Below the pieces are notes generated by a model. It worked only from the letters and a program-made list of their open reading frames with translations. It did no database searches and had not been told where the DNA came from. Positions 47,581-59,738 of a stretch of DNA of 64,000 bases are shown one piece after another. The position numbers were made by a program, and so were the translations under genes. Each line of letters opens with the position of its first letter. The stretch's first letter is position 1. This DNA comes from Atopsyche davidsoni (lineage: Eukaryota; Arthropoda; Insecta; Trichoptera; Hydrobiosidae): assembly GCA_022113835.1 (NCBI GenBank), contig JAILWY010000016.1, positions 4,192,501-4,256,500 on the forward strand, in the 5' to 3' direction.

Positions 47581-50500
47581 TTAAATGTAAATTAATTTTA
47601 CTTTCTGGTTGATTTAATAGTATTTAATATATAAACATACTCGGACGAATACATAGAAGAGCATTCCTTCAGTTTTGGGTGGATGTGACGCATCCAGCCA
47701 TTCGAAGTCGCGGCGTTCGTTTACGATCCTAGTTCGATACCCTTTACAGCCTTCCTTTATGAGATTGTCACCGTTATACCTTTTTTCATACAAAATGGCC
47801 TCCATTGTGGCGGCCTCGTTTAGTACGCCTGTAATGATTTTCAAATATTGTTTGTACGTAGTCTCCGCGCGTGACGGCCCTAATGGGCAATTTGTTTTAT
47901 TGACAGAAAAAAGACATGTTTATTGATCTTGGTAAAATAAACATTTATTTTGCTTCTAATACTCCAGAAAATTATTTAATGTTTACATGATACCTAATTC
48001 TATCTAATATCATTGTGAAATTACGTAAACATTATTATTTAATTATTTTTTTTAAATGTTGTAATAATTCGTTTTTGCTCTGATGCCCTTTTACTCAATT
48101 TTTATACGAAGTTCAGAATTATAATTGGAAATAGATTCTAAATAAAAATTAGCTCAATCGTTTTTAAAAAAAGTGACAAGTCACAAATGCAATTTTTTCA
48201 AATTTTGATCAAAAATAAATTAATTTTATTTAAAAAAAAACAACTTATTAAATCTAATACAATCAAACTTTCAATATCTATCAATCAAATACAATCAAAT
48301 AAATCTCAAATCAAATCCCATCATTAGATGAGATTTTATCAAATCGATCTCATCATTTTGTATTAACAATCAAAACTTATTACATATTAATACAATCAAA
48401 ATTTAATGAACATTGAATGAAATTTCTATATAAAATTTTTAATATATGTTGAAGTTCATAGCTCTCTCAAAAATTATGTTTTAGAAAGATCTAGGAACTG
48501 AAGGACTATATTACTCGAAGCATTGTTTCATTTACTTATTATTTTGTCATGTGGTGGAAAACCCGTAATCTTGACTAAACTGAATTCATATTCATTATTA
48601 TTTTACTAAAAGTGATATTTTATTTTCATGAGTCTTCAATCTTATAAATTGTACACCTTAGCTATGAGATCTATAAATATTTAATATAAATTAAAATCGA
48701 CCACCTATTTTTCGTATGAAAGTTGTTGCATTAATATGGTTAAACTTGAATTGCAAACTACTTCAAAAAAAAATTATAATTTTGAAATAGTTAAAATATG
48801 TAATTCAATTTATTTAACTCAGATGATTTCAATTATTTAATGATACAAATTTCGGCTTCTGAGTAAATATGATATAACACAAAGCTTTACATACACATAA
48901 CTTAAGAATGTAAATCTCTCACAAGATATCAAAACAAATTACGTAGACTTATCAAACAGTATTCACCGTGCAAACTTAAACATCATAAATTTACACTCTG
49001 TATACTCCCAAACAAGTAACAAATCCTCGCAGCGGGTCCATCAGCGGATACATATTGTATAGGGAGAACAACAAACGCGAAACTAGCACACGAAAACCGA
49101 GTTATTTTTACAAAAGGTATTCTGCGCACAAAATAATCTTGTAACTCATACCCGGCCCAGGTGGAGCAGCAACGGCCGCATAAATGTTTCAAAAAGCAGG
49201 TGAGACTGGGGAAAATATATAGTGGGACAAGGGAAATACTCCCCTCGCTTCCTGGGGGAATCCCGGCTTTCCACCGAGATTGTTGGCAAGGATTTTAATG
49301 CAATAAGTGAAATACTATGACGCACAGTGTTGAACAAACCTCAATACCTCACTAAATAAAATTATTGAAAATACGGCTCATATTCAATAATTCAAAACGT
49401 TATATCGTAAACATTTTACTATCAGCGATTGATTGGCCGTTAATTTTGAACTTAGGGTTAGGTGCTATAACCCCAAACTGATGTAGTTAAAGTATTCCTT
49501 GACAGAATACAATTAAACGGTATTGTTAACATGAGGATAGAAAAAACTTATTTCTATTTAAAATAGTCAATTTTGATAACTCAAGTTAAGACTTAATTTC
49601 TTTGATAATTGGTGTTTGATATTCAAAAAGTCTTTCAAGAAATATTTAATATGTTTACTTACTGATATTCTAGAAAATATATTTTTTAAAAAGCGTTGCT
49701 CTTTGGTAATTAATTATTACCAGTTAAAATATTGATTATCACTGCTATAGTATTACAATAAAAAAACAAGACCTTAAATTAAATTTATACTGTTTGATTG
49801 TCTTTTTAGCCCATTATTAAAAACTCAGTAAATATATATTTTACTTCATATTTTGAAGCTACTGAATGTAAAAGAGCTTTCTAACAATCGATATAATAGG
49901 GTGGTTAAAATTTAATTAATTAAAAATTACTAAAGTAAGTATTCGTTACTAAGCTCACTAATAAGCCAGCAGGTGAATATTTTACAACCTTCGCCTCCTT
50001 CTGTCCAAATTGGTGTACATAAACCTATAATAAAGAAAATAGCTATCATTTTCTTTCGTTAAAATATTTACCTCGTTTCAAGTACACTGGCATGTTTCCG
50101 GGTAGTTTAGCTATAAAACCCAAATTATTCATTAAAAGGATACATCAAACTTTTAAACTTTTTTTATAAATATGAGGCTTTTAAATATAATTAAAGGATA
50201 TTAGCGACATTTTTTTGATTTATTTAATAATACCTTAAGTTTGGTCACGGAAAAATAATGTATTTTTTTTTATTTAAAATATATTTGTTTTTACTAAAGA
50301 GGCCTGAGGCTCTTAACGGCTCTGCGCTCATACTTTTGCAAAATAACTATTGTATTTGTACAATAACTATTGTTTTAACTTTTTGCAAATGTTTTTCATT
50401 AATATATTGTATATTTATATTTAAAATTTACATTGAATTTAAAGCGGAAGATATTTTTGCATTACGTTTTGTTTTTGGAAATTAATTTATATATTATTAT

Positions 50501-51060
50501 GATATTGTAAGGCTTTTTATTTATTTAATTACTTCAAGATAACTCATACATTACTCCAAATATTCTATGGTTTGCATTTGATTGAAATATAACTCATTCT
50601 ATCAAATATTTTTAACCATGAACTTTTTTTGACAGAATAATAAACAGGTTTTTTGTCATGGGATAGTTTGTTTATCAAAATATAACATGTTATTTTCATA
50701 TCGTTTGATATACTAATGAGTAAATCTCTTAGATGAAACTGATGCTGTGTAAAATATTTAGAGAGCACACAGAAAAGAGCATAAATCTTTTACTATAAGG
50801 AAGGGGTTAGAAAATAGTGATGGTGGAGGGTGGAGGACCTCCCGGGACTCTAGGGGGTGCAGTGGTGAGGAACGCTGATAAGCCAGCCTTCAACACCCAG
50901 GAATATAGGGGCACCACCCATTGATGCTCCAAGACACGCCGAGATTATTGGAAAATTTAGTAACTATGGCAACACCGACACAAGATTTAATGATCCTTTC
51001 CTAATCTGTTAATAACTAGATATCATATTGAGTATAATTTGCATACATGAAACTATATTT
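47581..51060. other. AT-rich DNA with GC islets at 47690-47880, 49150-49270 and 50820-50950
   Basis: The 47.7-kb islet is open on both strands for 76-83 codons. Those translations look protein-like, but only one can be real and no splice partner was found. A low-complexity stretch rich in ATCAAA lies at 48240-48410. No supported gene. Confidence 0.35.
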
Positions 51061-51063
51061 AAT

Positions 51064-51384
51064 TTAAAGAAAACAACCATATGTTTCCTTCAAAATGCAT
51101 AAAATATTTAGAAAGTCAATTAGATTGGAAGATACTATAATTTTATCATTTGAATTTAAAATAATAAAACGAATATTCTTACTTAAAGTATAGATTGAAT
51201 TTCTTCTTTTTTTTGCAAAACAAAGGGGGAATTCGATCACACCCTTTGTCAATTTAGACCTAACGATCTCATATTCTTTCGCCAACCGTGGTCCATAACA
51301 TGGCGACAACCGATTATAACTATTTGATGATATGCAAACAACATAGGACCCATTTAGACTATTAGCTTCAATCGATTCAATCAA
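51064..51384 (-). CDS. Unidentified 106-codon open frame in AT-rich DNA, minus strand
   Basis: The frame is open about 113 codons from stop to stop despite high AT content, which makes it less likely to be chance than the GC-islet frames. It includes NGSYVVCISSNSYNRLSPCY and GVIEFPLCFAKKRRNS. The only start near its beginning is TTG. A GTAAGA follows ...IYTL and could be a donor. No domain, no partner exon and no transposon context were recognised. Confidence 0.2.
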   Translation of the reverse strand: MIESIEANSLNGSYVVCISSNSYNRLSPCYGPRLAKEYEIVRSKLTKGVIEFPLCFAKKRRNSIYTLSKNIRFIILNSNDKIIVSSNLIDFLNILCILKETYGCFL

Positions 51385-51389
51385 TTTGG

Positions 51390-53889
51390 TTTTTTGGCGA
51401 ATTCATTATATTTCCTAATTTATTTTAATCTGCATATGTATCAAGCGAATAAAATAGTATTTAAAATAAATAATGAATAGTTTCATTTTGAAAAATCGCA
51501 GAAAGAAAAAAATTAAATGCTTGTTTAGCAGATGCAGTAACCTTTACCTTTTTTTTTAATTTCATGATGAAATTAAAATAATAAAAAATTGCTTTGATAA
51601 AAAAAATTGATGATGCAGTTTACTGGTGATTATTTTATTTTTCGTGTATTTTTACTAACTCAGATTTCATAAGCATAGGAGAGTACAAAATTCAAACAAA
51701 AACATGAAAGAGAATTGTTATTAATACGAACGCCCGATTTAACTTCATTTCGAGTTGAAATACTGAACGGCCGAGAGAGGCGGCCGGCGCAGAGGGAACG
51801 GGGGCAGGAATGTTTTCACAATGCCGGTAATCCTGCAGGATTGTAATTTTAAGTGGATCCATCTGAGTATGATGTAATCAACTTTCACGCTCAGTACTCT
51901 CAGCTCCACTAGCATGCCGGGCTTCACCTTCAATGTAAATTTTCAGTTTTCGTTAAAAGCATCTCGTTGCATAGAAAGCGGGATTTCGGTGGCAGTCTCC
52001 CTGTGAGATTCTGCTTTATTACTGAAGATACGCTTTTTTCAGTGAATTTATTTCAAACTCACGACTTTAATAGGAACGGAAGAAATTAATTATTTTCCAG
52101 ACTCGCAAACTGCAGGACACATCTCCGCGTCCTTAAGGCAATAAAGGAACGATCTGGATTTTTACACCGACAAGTGAATAAATCATTTACAGTTAAACCA
52201 AATTTGTTTTATCTCGAATACGAATACGCAGAATAATCTATATAAATATTTTTTTTGAATTTTCCCATTCCTTTAAGATTATGTTATTATTTTTGTTAAG
52301 CTAGTAAAAAATATTATTTCATATTTGCTTTCCTTGTATTCGTAACAAGGAAATTATCAAATTTCAAGAATCATAAAACGTTGATTTATTAATAAGTAAA
52401 CTGAATACATAATCTAATAAATAATATCTCAAATATAAATCTCAGATAACTAGGAGGTGTAATTATACATAATACAGCATTGTACAAACACTATAAGATA
52501 AAATTATACTACCGTTAGTTCTGATAGCCATCAACAATAGTTGGTTTTAAGCCGAATATATGTAGGTAAAATATATAGAGTTGATATGAAATCTACTTCT
52601 GTAAAGCTAAAAAAAATAACTACACGCGCACTCGTAGAAGTGCGCTAATACCAGAAAAAGAGCCAAAATGTTGGTACAAAACAACGGCAGACCCGAGATA
52701 AGAAATATTTTTATTTATATTAATTAATATTTTTTTTACCAGCAGATATATTTATTTTGCAATTTAAAGTGCACTTTTTACAGACCTATTTACAAAAATT
52801 ATTTTTAGCTTTTACAAAATGTACGGCACCACGCCAGCTTTGTTTATACCGAAGGCTTGGTGTTTGTTTCGAGGCGCAAATAAGGCTTCGTAAGTAATGA
52901 ATTCGGCAGGAATACCCGAGCCCTGCAGGTCCGCGAATAATTGGAGTCATAAACATCCTGAAGTGGAGGCATCGATTATTGCCTCTGCAGAGGTGGCAGC
53001 TACGAAAACAACAATGAATCGCTATTTTAATTAATAATCTGAGAAAAAAATTAAAACGCAGTATTATTATTTTTGTTGGATTTTGTAGTAAACATCTTGA
53101 TTGGTTCGAAGCAGAATTTTCTTAAAACGTTGGACCAAATCGTGCAAAATTTTTACTAATTAAAAGAATATTTATGTGAGCGTTTAAATCTTTCAAAACC
53201 TTTGTTTACACTGTCCTTGAAAGGCAAAAGCGCCCAAAACAAAATCGTAATCTACCAGCCATTTGGTTTTTAACTAGTCTGTCGTAGTTATTTAAAAACT
53301 TAATTTTCGTCAGAATCTCATTAATTAACAAATGTATAGCTTTTAATTTGATTATATATTTTTTTAAATATTATAATATGTAAAACCTGTTTCCTGCTCA
53401 AAAATTTCCAATAATTTTTTTTTATTGAAATCCGTATAGTAAATCTCGACTAGCTTTTCGGATAGTGACTAATATTTTAATAAAAAAAAAATTCTCTTTA
53501 AAAATATCTACTCAGCCGCTTGCGATGTTTTGATAGTACCAGTCTGTTTCCCGCTCCAAAATTAGCAGTAACTCTTTTTTGTTTAAATCTAGATAATAAA
53601 TAACGGCTGCGAATTTAGGGGTAGAGTTTTCAGTGTTTCCCGCCTGGTCTTTAATTAAACGAAGTGTCTGACGGTCCGTCGATACTGGGCGGCGCGCCTC
53701 CTGCCCGCTAATTCAATTATTCCTGCTTCAATTAGACCTGATTATTATCGTAATATTCTGTCACGGAAAATATTGCCCGCCCGCAGGTAAATTACTCCCC
53801 AATTAAGGTGTCGCGTGGCAAGTGCGGTGCGTACTGAGCTGTAAACTTTGCTCGGCCTGGGACGAGTGTACTGACTTTATATTAAGGGT
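51390..53889. other. AT-rich DNA with GC islets at 51770-51920, 52820-53000 and 53640-53870
   Basis: The 53.7-kb islet contains AATTATTCCTGCTTCAATTA with several ATTA cores, and TATTGCCCGCCCGCAGG. An imperfect short hairpin GCGCACT/AGTGCGC lies at 52626-52645. No supported gene. Confidence 0.35.
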
Positions 53890-53900
53890 GAGTTCCTGTA

Positions 53901-54121
53901 TCTTGTTGAGGGACAAGGCATTTGATTCGTGAAGATACATTATTATAATGATAATAGTACTTTTGTATTTTGTCTTCACTTTGAGTTTATTAAAATTGTT
54001 TGCATTACTAGTTTCGACCCAATGATGATGACCCAGTGTATTGAGTCGAAACTAGTAATGCAAATAATTTTAATAAACTCAAAGTGAAGACAAAATACAA
54101 AGGTACTTTTATCATTATAAC
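53901..54121 (-). repeat. Family B fold-back element, copy B3, with exact 11-bp target-site duplication
   Basis: Flanked by GAGTTCCTGTA at 53890-53900 and 54122-54132, exact and not low-complexity. The left edge is the ATG extension in minus sense (TTGTTGAGGGACAAGGCATT). Next come two inverted arms of about 75 bp (53945-54022 and 54042-54118). At the hinge the core reads ATGATGA (C3 lost), helix II GACCC/GAGTC, GAAACTAGTA and ATGC. Confidence 0.85.
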
Positions 54122-54259
54122 GAGTTCCTGTAGGTGGATTTTTAAACAATTCGGTACATACATAGATCAGTGATATCGGTTAAATACTCATATCGGATTG
54201 CTGGTTATATTGTGCTGTACGTGATATCAAACTAAGCTAATTGTTAATATAGTGATGTA

Positions 54260-54665
54260 CAGTTATGCGCGGTTAGTTTACGCGATCCCGTTATGCGCGG
54301 TTTCACAATAACGCGAATTTCAAATATCGCGTTAAAATGCGTCGCATTACGCGAATTTCTTATTTAAGAATGTGTATGAACATAATGTAGTCATCAAAAA
54401 CAGCATTGGGTGTTATAAACGTATTTTACAAGAACGTAAAAGAAACGCTACCCAAAAGACAATAGATGTATTTTTGAGTAACAATAACATGTAATACTGC
54501 ATAAAGTGTTCTTAGAATTAAAGTGATTGATTCAAATAATTCGTATTTTTATGTATTAAGTTTTGAGTATGTATGTGTGTTTAATCGTAAACCCCGATAT
54601 ACGCGAATTTCACTTAACGCGATTTTTTCCGGAACGTATCCCTCGCGTAAAGCGGGGTATTACTG
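54260..54665 (+). mobile_element. Internally deleted Tigger/pogo-type DNA transposon
   Basis: The 406-bp element begins CAGTTATGCGCGG and ends GCGGGGTATTACTG, between TA dinucleotides (54258-54259 and 54666-54667). The ends are imperfect inverted repeats: left TTTACGCGA, right reverse complement CCCCGCTTTACGCGAGGG. Multiple ACGCGAATTTC motifs lie near both ends, as in this superfamily. A fragment of the transposase C-terminus is retained. Confidence 0.75.
54363..54494 (+). pseudogene. Tigger/pogo transposase C-terminal fragment
   Basis: Open frame ending at TAA: FKNVYEHNVVIKNSIGCYKR then ILQERKRNATQKTIDVFLSN. The Arg/Lys-rich segment followed by QKTIDVFL resembles the QTTLDSFF-type C-terminus common in Tigger/jerky-like transposases. 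The DDE catalytic domain and DNA-binding domain are absent, so this is a leftover. Confidence 0.55.
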
Positions 54666-54666
54666 T

Positions 54667-55344
54667 ATTTATACTGCTGCCATTGAGAACGCTTGAGATA
54701 ATATTTTTATGAGCAAAACGGGATTTTACTATATTAAGGAATGTTACATCTCATCCATATACATATTTATTTAATATATTATTGATTTTTGTGAAGACCG
54801 TCTCACAGGAAGTACGATTTTGCCTATACAGGTTTTATTGATTGATAATGATTTGAAAAAATGTACTTAATCATTATTAATATATTTAACATACAAGATT
54901 GCATTTATTATTATATTTGTGTATACTTAAAAGTTTCTAAGTATATTTTATAAATATAGTATATATTTAAACGATCCTACGAAACGATATGTTCTTGAAT
55001 ATTTTAACTAAAAAAATATATAAAGTTAATATGTTGAACTATGTAATTGTTTTTTATTTTATTAAATTATAAGAATAAAAGTTGATATAATATACAAGTA
55101 AAAAAAACTGTTTTGGTTTCTTTATGTGGAAGTTTGACAGAATGATATATAAATAATTTAAATGGCGATGACATTAATAACTTTTGTTAGGAGCGCTTCA
55201 GTAACCAAACTCTGTGTTGCTATGTCATAATGATAAAAGGTTTACTCGCTTTGTAAATTCTGTAGTGGAATGAATTAATAAACGCTATATTAATATTTAG
55301 AAAACACGCTATAAAAAGGTATTTTTTATTTTATATCTCCATCA
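54667..55344. other. AT-rich DNA containing the second copy of the dispersed repeat
   Basis: Only the repeat at 54775-54822 is recognised in it. Confidence 0.35.
54775..54822 (+). repeat. Dispersed repeat, copy 2 (partner at 10241-10290)
   Basis: The 27 bases at 54796-54822 are identical to 10264-10290, with near-identical AT-rich sequence upstream. It begins 108 bp after the Tigger element; the 10.2-kb copy has no Tigger next to it, so the two are independent. Confidence 0.75.
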
Positions 55345-55383
55345 AATGTCGAATAAGGTGTAGGGTACACCTTATTCGACATT
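55345..55383. repeat. Perfect 18-bp inverted repeat with a GGG loop
   Basis: AATGTCGAATAAGGTGTA, then GGG, then its exact reverse complement. The RNA or single strand would form an 18-bp hairpin with a three-base loop. Flanks are AT-rich with no related sequence elsewhere in the window. It could be a recent fold-back duplication, a very short precursor-like hairpin or a protein-binding palindrome. Confidence 0.95.
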
Positions 55384-55870
55384 ATTGACTATTAATAAAA
55401 ATAACAACTTTGTTGATACAAATGCTATGTCTACTCGTAAGTTGGTATAAATCGATAATACTCTATAAAAATAAATAAAGCATGTTCATGTTTTTTTATA
55501 ATTTGTTTAAAATCCATAACGCTCAAAAATAGAAAGCTATGATCGATTTTATTAAAATTGGGATTCGAGTCTATAAACTTTTAAGGCTTATAACATTTAG
55601 TCAACTACCTTGAACATATCAAACAAGGTTTATAATCTATCCAGAATTTGAATAAAAAAAAACATACCTTAAATTTTTAATGTTCATCTAACATTGAATA
55701 ATGCGTTACTTACATATTAATGCGGCATAGATGGAACAAATGAGATAATTGTTTATTGATCAAAATTATTCTGGGAAAATGAATTAATATTAGAAGTGTC
55801 ATTGGAGAGAACTTCTTGATTGAGTAACATCCGAAAATAGATCACTTTTAGAATTGGGATCTTCTTTCAG
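55384..55870. other. AT-rich DNA upstream of the candidate exon
   Basis: No feature recognised other than the polypyrimidine stretch leading to the exon at 55871. Confidence 0.3.
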
Positions 55871-55947
55871 GGTCTGATTCGAGGGGATGATGCCAAGAGG
55901 ACCCCACTAGCTGGGGCAATCAACGAAAACAAGAAGGCTGAGCTCAA
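55871..55947 (+). CDS. Candidate internal exon, plus strand (unidentified protein)
   Basis: A 77-nt segment lies between the acceptor GGGATCTTCTTTCAG and the donor CAA|GTAAGAAT. Two frames have early stops; the third is open throughout: GLIRGDDAKRTPLAGAINEN then KKAEL, with two bases carried over. Codon choice is balanced, and its GC content (about 52%) is far above the AT-rich flanks, which is not part of a wider islet. That makes it the most convincing single exon in the window. The Lys/Asp/Asn-rich peptide suggests an intracellular or linker region. Family not recognised. Confidence 0.5.
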
Positions 55948-57425
55948 GTAAGAATGGTGTTAGTAGGCTTAAAAATGTATTACTAATATCCGAAAACTAC
56001 AAAAAATGAGCCAATTACCCAAATAATACTTTTAACCGTATCTATTAAATCTTTTAAATTTTACGAGCTGCATAATTTTATAAATATGCTATTTTATCTG
56101 TCATTTTGAAAGCATTTGAATATATAACAATCTTGTTCAATAATTTTGTGACTAAATAATTTGTTTGACATTTCTTATTCAAGCTCTTAATACATAATTT
56201 ATTTCGTCATACTCATGTTCATGCCAAATTCCTCTTGCCAAAAGTCAACGTTTTAATGTTTTTTTTTTATATAAATAAATTAGTTCCAGCAAACTAACTA
56301 TATTTTATTTTTGTCCAGAATATGCATTAGTTTACAAACACAAAATTTGCGTATAAGAAAAAATCTTTTTATAATTATTTTGAACAAAGATTTTTTTCAA
56401 TTGAAACGAGAAGACGCCATTCTAGTTGTAGTAGTCCAATCCTTAAATAATAAAGAAGCGTTTCTCGCACGGACTGGAAAGTATTTTAAAAATGATTTTC
56501 TTTGTGAATTTCTCCGCTGAGTGCAGACTGCAATTCAAGATTTAAAAAAAGATGGCTTCTGAATAAGGAGCGTGGCGCGGAATGCCAAGCCCCACAATAA
56601 TCTCAAACTTAACGGAATAATTCATACACACACTCCGGGAAACTGCTGCCTTTGTAAGGCGCAAAGAAAAAATACAGAAACTATTTTAACATCTCTTTTG
56701 CATTTGAGCCGCGTTGTGACTAAAGCCGTGGAATATTAATGTCGGAAATCGTACTTTGATTCAAGTCTGTTTCGAGTACGTAATTAATTGAAATCTTTCG
56801 TGTACCGCTACGATCAAGCATTTGAAATTTTAACTGTATAATTATTATTTAAAAAAATCAATAAAAATGATTGAATCAATTTCAATAAAATAATTGGTAT
56901 TGAAATTTTGTTTCAACATATGTACGTTATTCCTTAATTTGAACAAAACATATGCTTCAAATGACAACAAGAAACTATGACATTTTATCACCTGCCGAAA
57001 TTTGCATTGTGTGTTACACCCGAAAGGGAAACCAATTAGTTTAAATGCGGGTCGATACAATGTATACTTTGTCATGTTTTATCTGACTCTACGTGTACTA
57101 CAGACTTTTTTTTTACTAAATATGTAAATATGTGTTCTTTTATCATAAATGTTTCAACTTAAAATTCCTGAATACAAAAAAAAAACCAAGTCGTGAGACT
57201 TTTTATGTGTGATTTACTAATATTATTAATTATTTATTCAAATTTTAGCTAAAATAATCAAATAAAGCGAAAGCATTGTCTTGTCTTTTATTTTTAACAA
57301 ATATTTTATGCCTACCATATAAGCAAGGAATATAAAATCCTTTACCAGATACTTATACTTGAAACTGCTTTACCAGAGTTTATATATATTTTAAAACATT
57401 TTTTTTTTGTATAATGTAAAATTTT
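55948..57425. other. AT-rich DNA, balanced stretch at 56400-56720
   Basis: No supported gene. The 56.4-56.7 kb part includes AGGAGCGTGGCGCGGAATGC. The rest is AT-rich. Confidence 0.35.
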
Positions 57426-57429
57426 TAGT

Positions 57430-58035
57430 TATTTCAGCTACAAGACGAATAAATTTAAAAAAACGTTTTCTGATCAAGACAAAAGCTGGATACGATATCG
57501 GAGTTCTTGCTTAAATTTTAGTCAGCAAAAATTTAAAAACTTAGGCAGCTGGTTAAATGAGAATTGGATTCCTAACCAGGATATTAATGTGAGAATTGAA
57601 ACAGCACGCAGCATGTTCAACAACTTGAAAAAAGTACTATGCTCAAGAGATATAATACTGAAATCTCGCTGGGGATTCACCAAGTGCTATGTCGCCTCAG
57701 TTCTTATTTATGAAGTTGAAGCCTGGACACTTAAGACAGCTACTATCCGAAGAATTAAGGCAGCAGAAAAATACCTAAGGTTGACCGCATCACAAATGAG
57801 AGTCTTGAACTCCCTATTTCGGGCACATTTTTCGAAACAGCAAGTATAGCATCCTATAGCTGATTTTACAACAAAAAATCGAGGAGGAAGTTAACGTGGA
57901 TGCGGAAATTGCGCCAGTAGCCAGAGGTCGGAAGTAAGGCCGAATTAGTGAGACAGGCCCAGGACACAAATATGTTCGGTGAAATGGTCACCAACTTATG
58001 TGAGGAGAGGCACCAGAAGAAGAAGAAGTTAGTAA
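57430..58035 (+). pseudogene. Non-LTR retrotransposon fragment, reverse transcriptase C-terminus
   Basis: A frame open from about 57430 to the TAG at 57848 contains FKNLGSWLNENWIPNQD, then RIETARSMFNNLKKVLCSRD, then EAWTLKTATIRRIKAAEKY. These match the thumb and C-terminal part of the insect LINE family usually annotated as endonuclease-reverse transcriptase (Y/NLGSW, a Y..S.L.YG/E.E.W.L block). After a stop and frameshift the C-terminal end resumes as AELVRQAQDTNMFGEMVTNL. It ends with a (GAA)n tail. The catalytic YxDD region is absent, so it is a 5'-truncated dead copy. Clade not determined. Confidence 0.8.
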
Positions 58036-59707
58036 AACGTAGTATTCAGTTTATTGAATTATAATGGTTAATGACGTATCATTTGGCTCAGACTTACTAC
58101 AGCCCATAGAGGTGAGTCGGCACTGATAGCCCTGATAGCCTCACCCAGCCAGCTGATAGCATCGGCACCTGCTCCCACAATTATTCACATTGGAGCCCGC
58201 ATGAGCGACACCAAGCCCGCGCAGCACCGCGTGTTAATGGATTACGCATTAAATAAAAAAAACTCACATACGAGTAAGTAAGACATTATGGATAATGCCA
58301 TTCACATTATGCAAAGCTTCTAGATATTTGACCTAATTTATAAATTCAGTAGCATAGACTTGTTAATAGGTTTTAACCAGCGATCATTTAACTAGTGTTT
58401 TTCAGTAGTAATTTTTTTTATTTTTTTATTTATGAAGTCTTGTATGTTTGACTCAATTATATGAAATTAATTAAATTAGAATTGAAACTACTCTTACTTC
58501 TTTTAATTTGAAAATAAAACTTAAAATTAACTACGCAGAGAGATGAAGAAAAGCTTTTTAGAAGCTTTTCAACTTCTGTGCATGAAGGCTTGAACATTTA
58601 TATAAAGACCCAAAAGAAGCAGTGAGATTGGAGTTAATAAAATGTTACATTGATCAGGCTTTAATTTAGTAGATATATTTTCCGGTCATTAAAGAAAATA
58701 CAGATTTATATATAACTATTTTTATTATGCTCATCGAGTATTTTTGAAAAAAATCCTAATCAAATCGCAAGATTTGCATGATAATTTTCTGATAATCGAG
58801 AAAATTCAGTAATAATATATTGATTTGCAAGAAATAAATCAGGGATTGTCCATCAAAAGATCAGGTGAAGCTGATGGTCGATGTCTTATTTTAAATAGCA
58901 TATTAATAACGTATAATGAGGAAACTGAGCTATCAAGTATAGGTAAGAAAGACAAAGAAAGCCAAGTTTAAACATATAATGGATTTCATTCTGTTTGAAT
59001 TACTTAAGCGTAAGAGTTAATTTAATAAGAATAGATTGCTTTTCATGAAAAAAATTGAGACGTTCTAATATATTTAATAAAATTTCACCCAACATAAAAA
59101 ATGCCTATACTTTTCTCAACATGTTTGTAAGATTTCAGTCATAGCACAAAATCATTTAATAAATTAAAAACTTAAAGTTTTTCATCGTTAGAGAACCTAT
59201 ATAAAATAATTTATTAAAATATTTCATAAGACATTTTGATTAAAAAAGATTATGATTCTAATTATTTTATTTTGGATTTAAAATATCTGGATTCTAACGT
59301 GGAGTGTAAAATGACATATAAAACTATAAAATGCTCGTTTTATGTGCAAAAAAATTTCTTTAAAATAAATAAATATTTAAATTACAATGATCACGACTTT
59401 TGAATAAAACTAACCTTGATATAGAACTTATCAGAACTAACTGGATAAATAGACAGCCTTTATATTTATATAATTTTAAAAATATTTCGTGATATAAAAT
59501 ATATTATTTTTAGATTAATGAGGCTTAATTACTTTGAGTTGGACTATTTAAAAAAAATGAAATCTAATTAAATTAATATTTCAAATTCAAAAGCAATTCA
59601 TAACATTTGAATCAATTTAACAGTAACAAATTATGTTATTTGATTATTAGTATGAGTTGTTATTAAAACTATATTTTGTTTAAAGCATATAATATTTTCC
59701 ATTTATT

Positions 59708-59738
<31 letters not shown>

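Noticed and set aside
47614..47926. Overlapping 76- and 83-codon frames on opposite strands
   Set aside because: Both look protein-like but cannot both be real, and neither has a convincing splice partner or family match.
48240..48410. Recurrent ATCAAA-type units resembling a tandem or CRISPR-like array
   Set aside because: Units are irregular in length and spacing; low-complexity AT-rich sequence in a eukaryotic genome.
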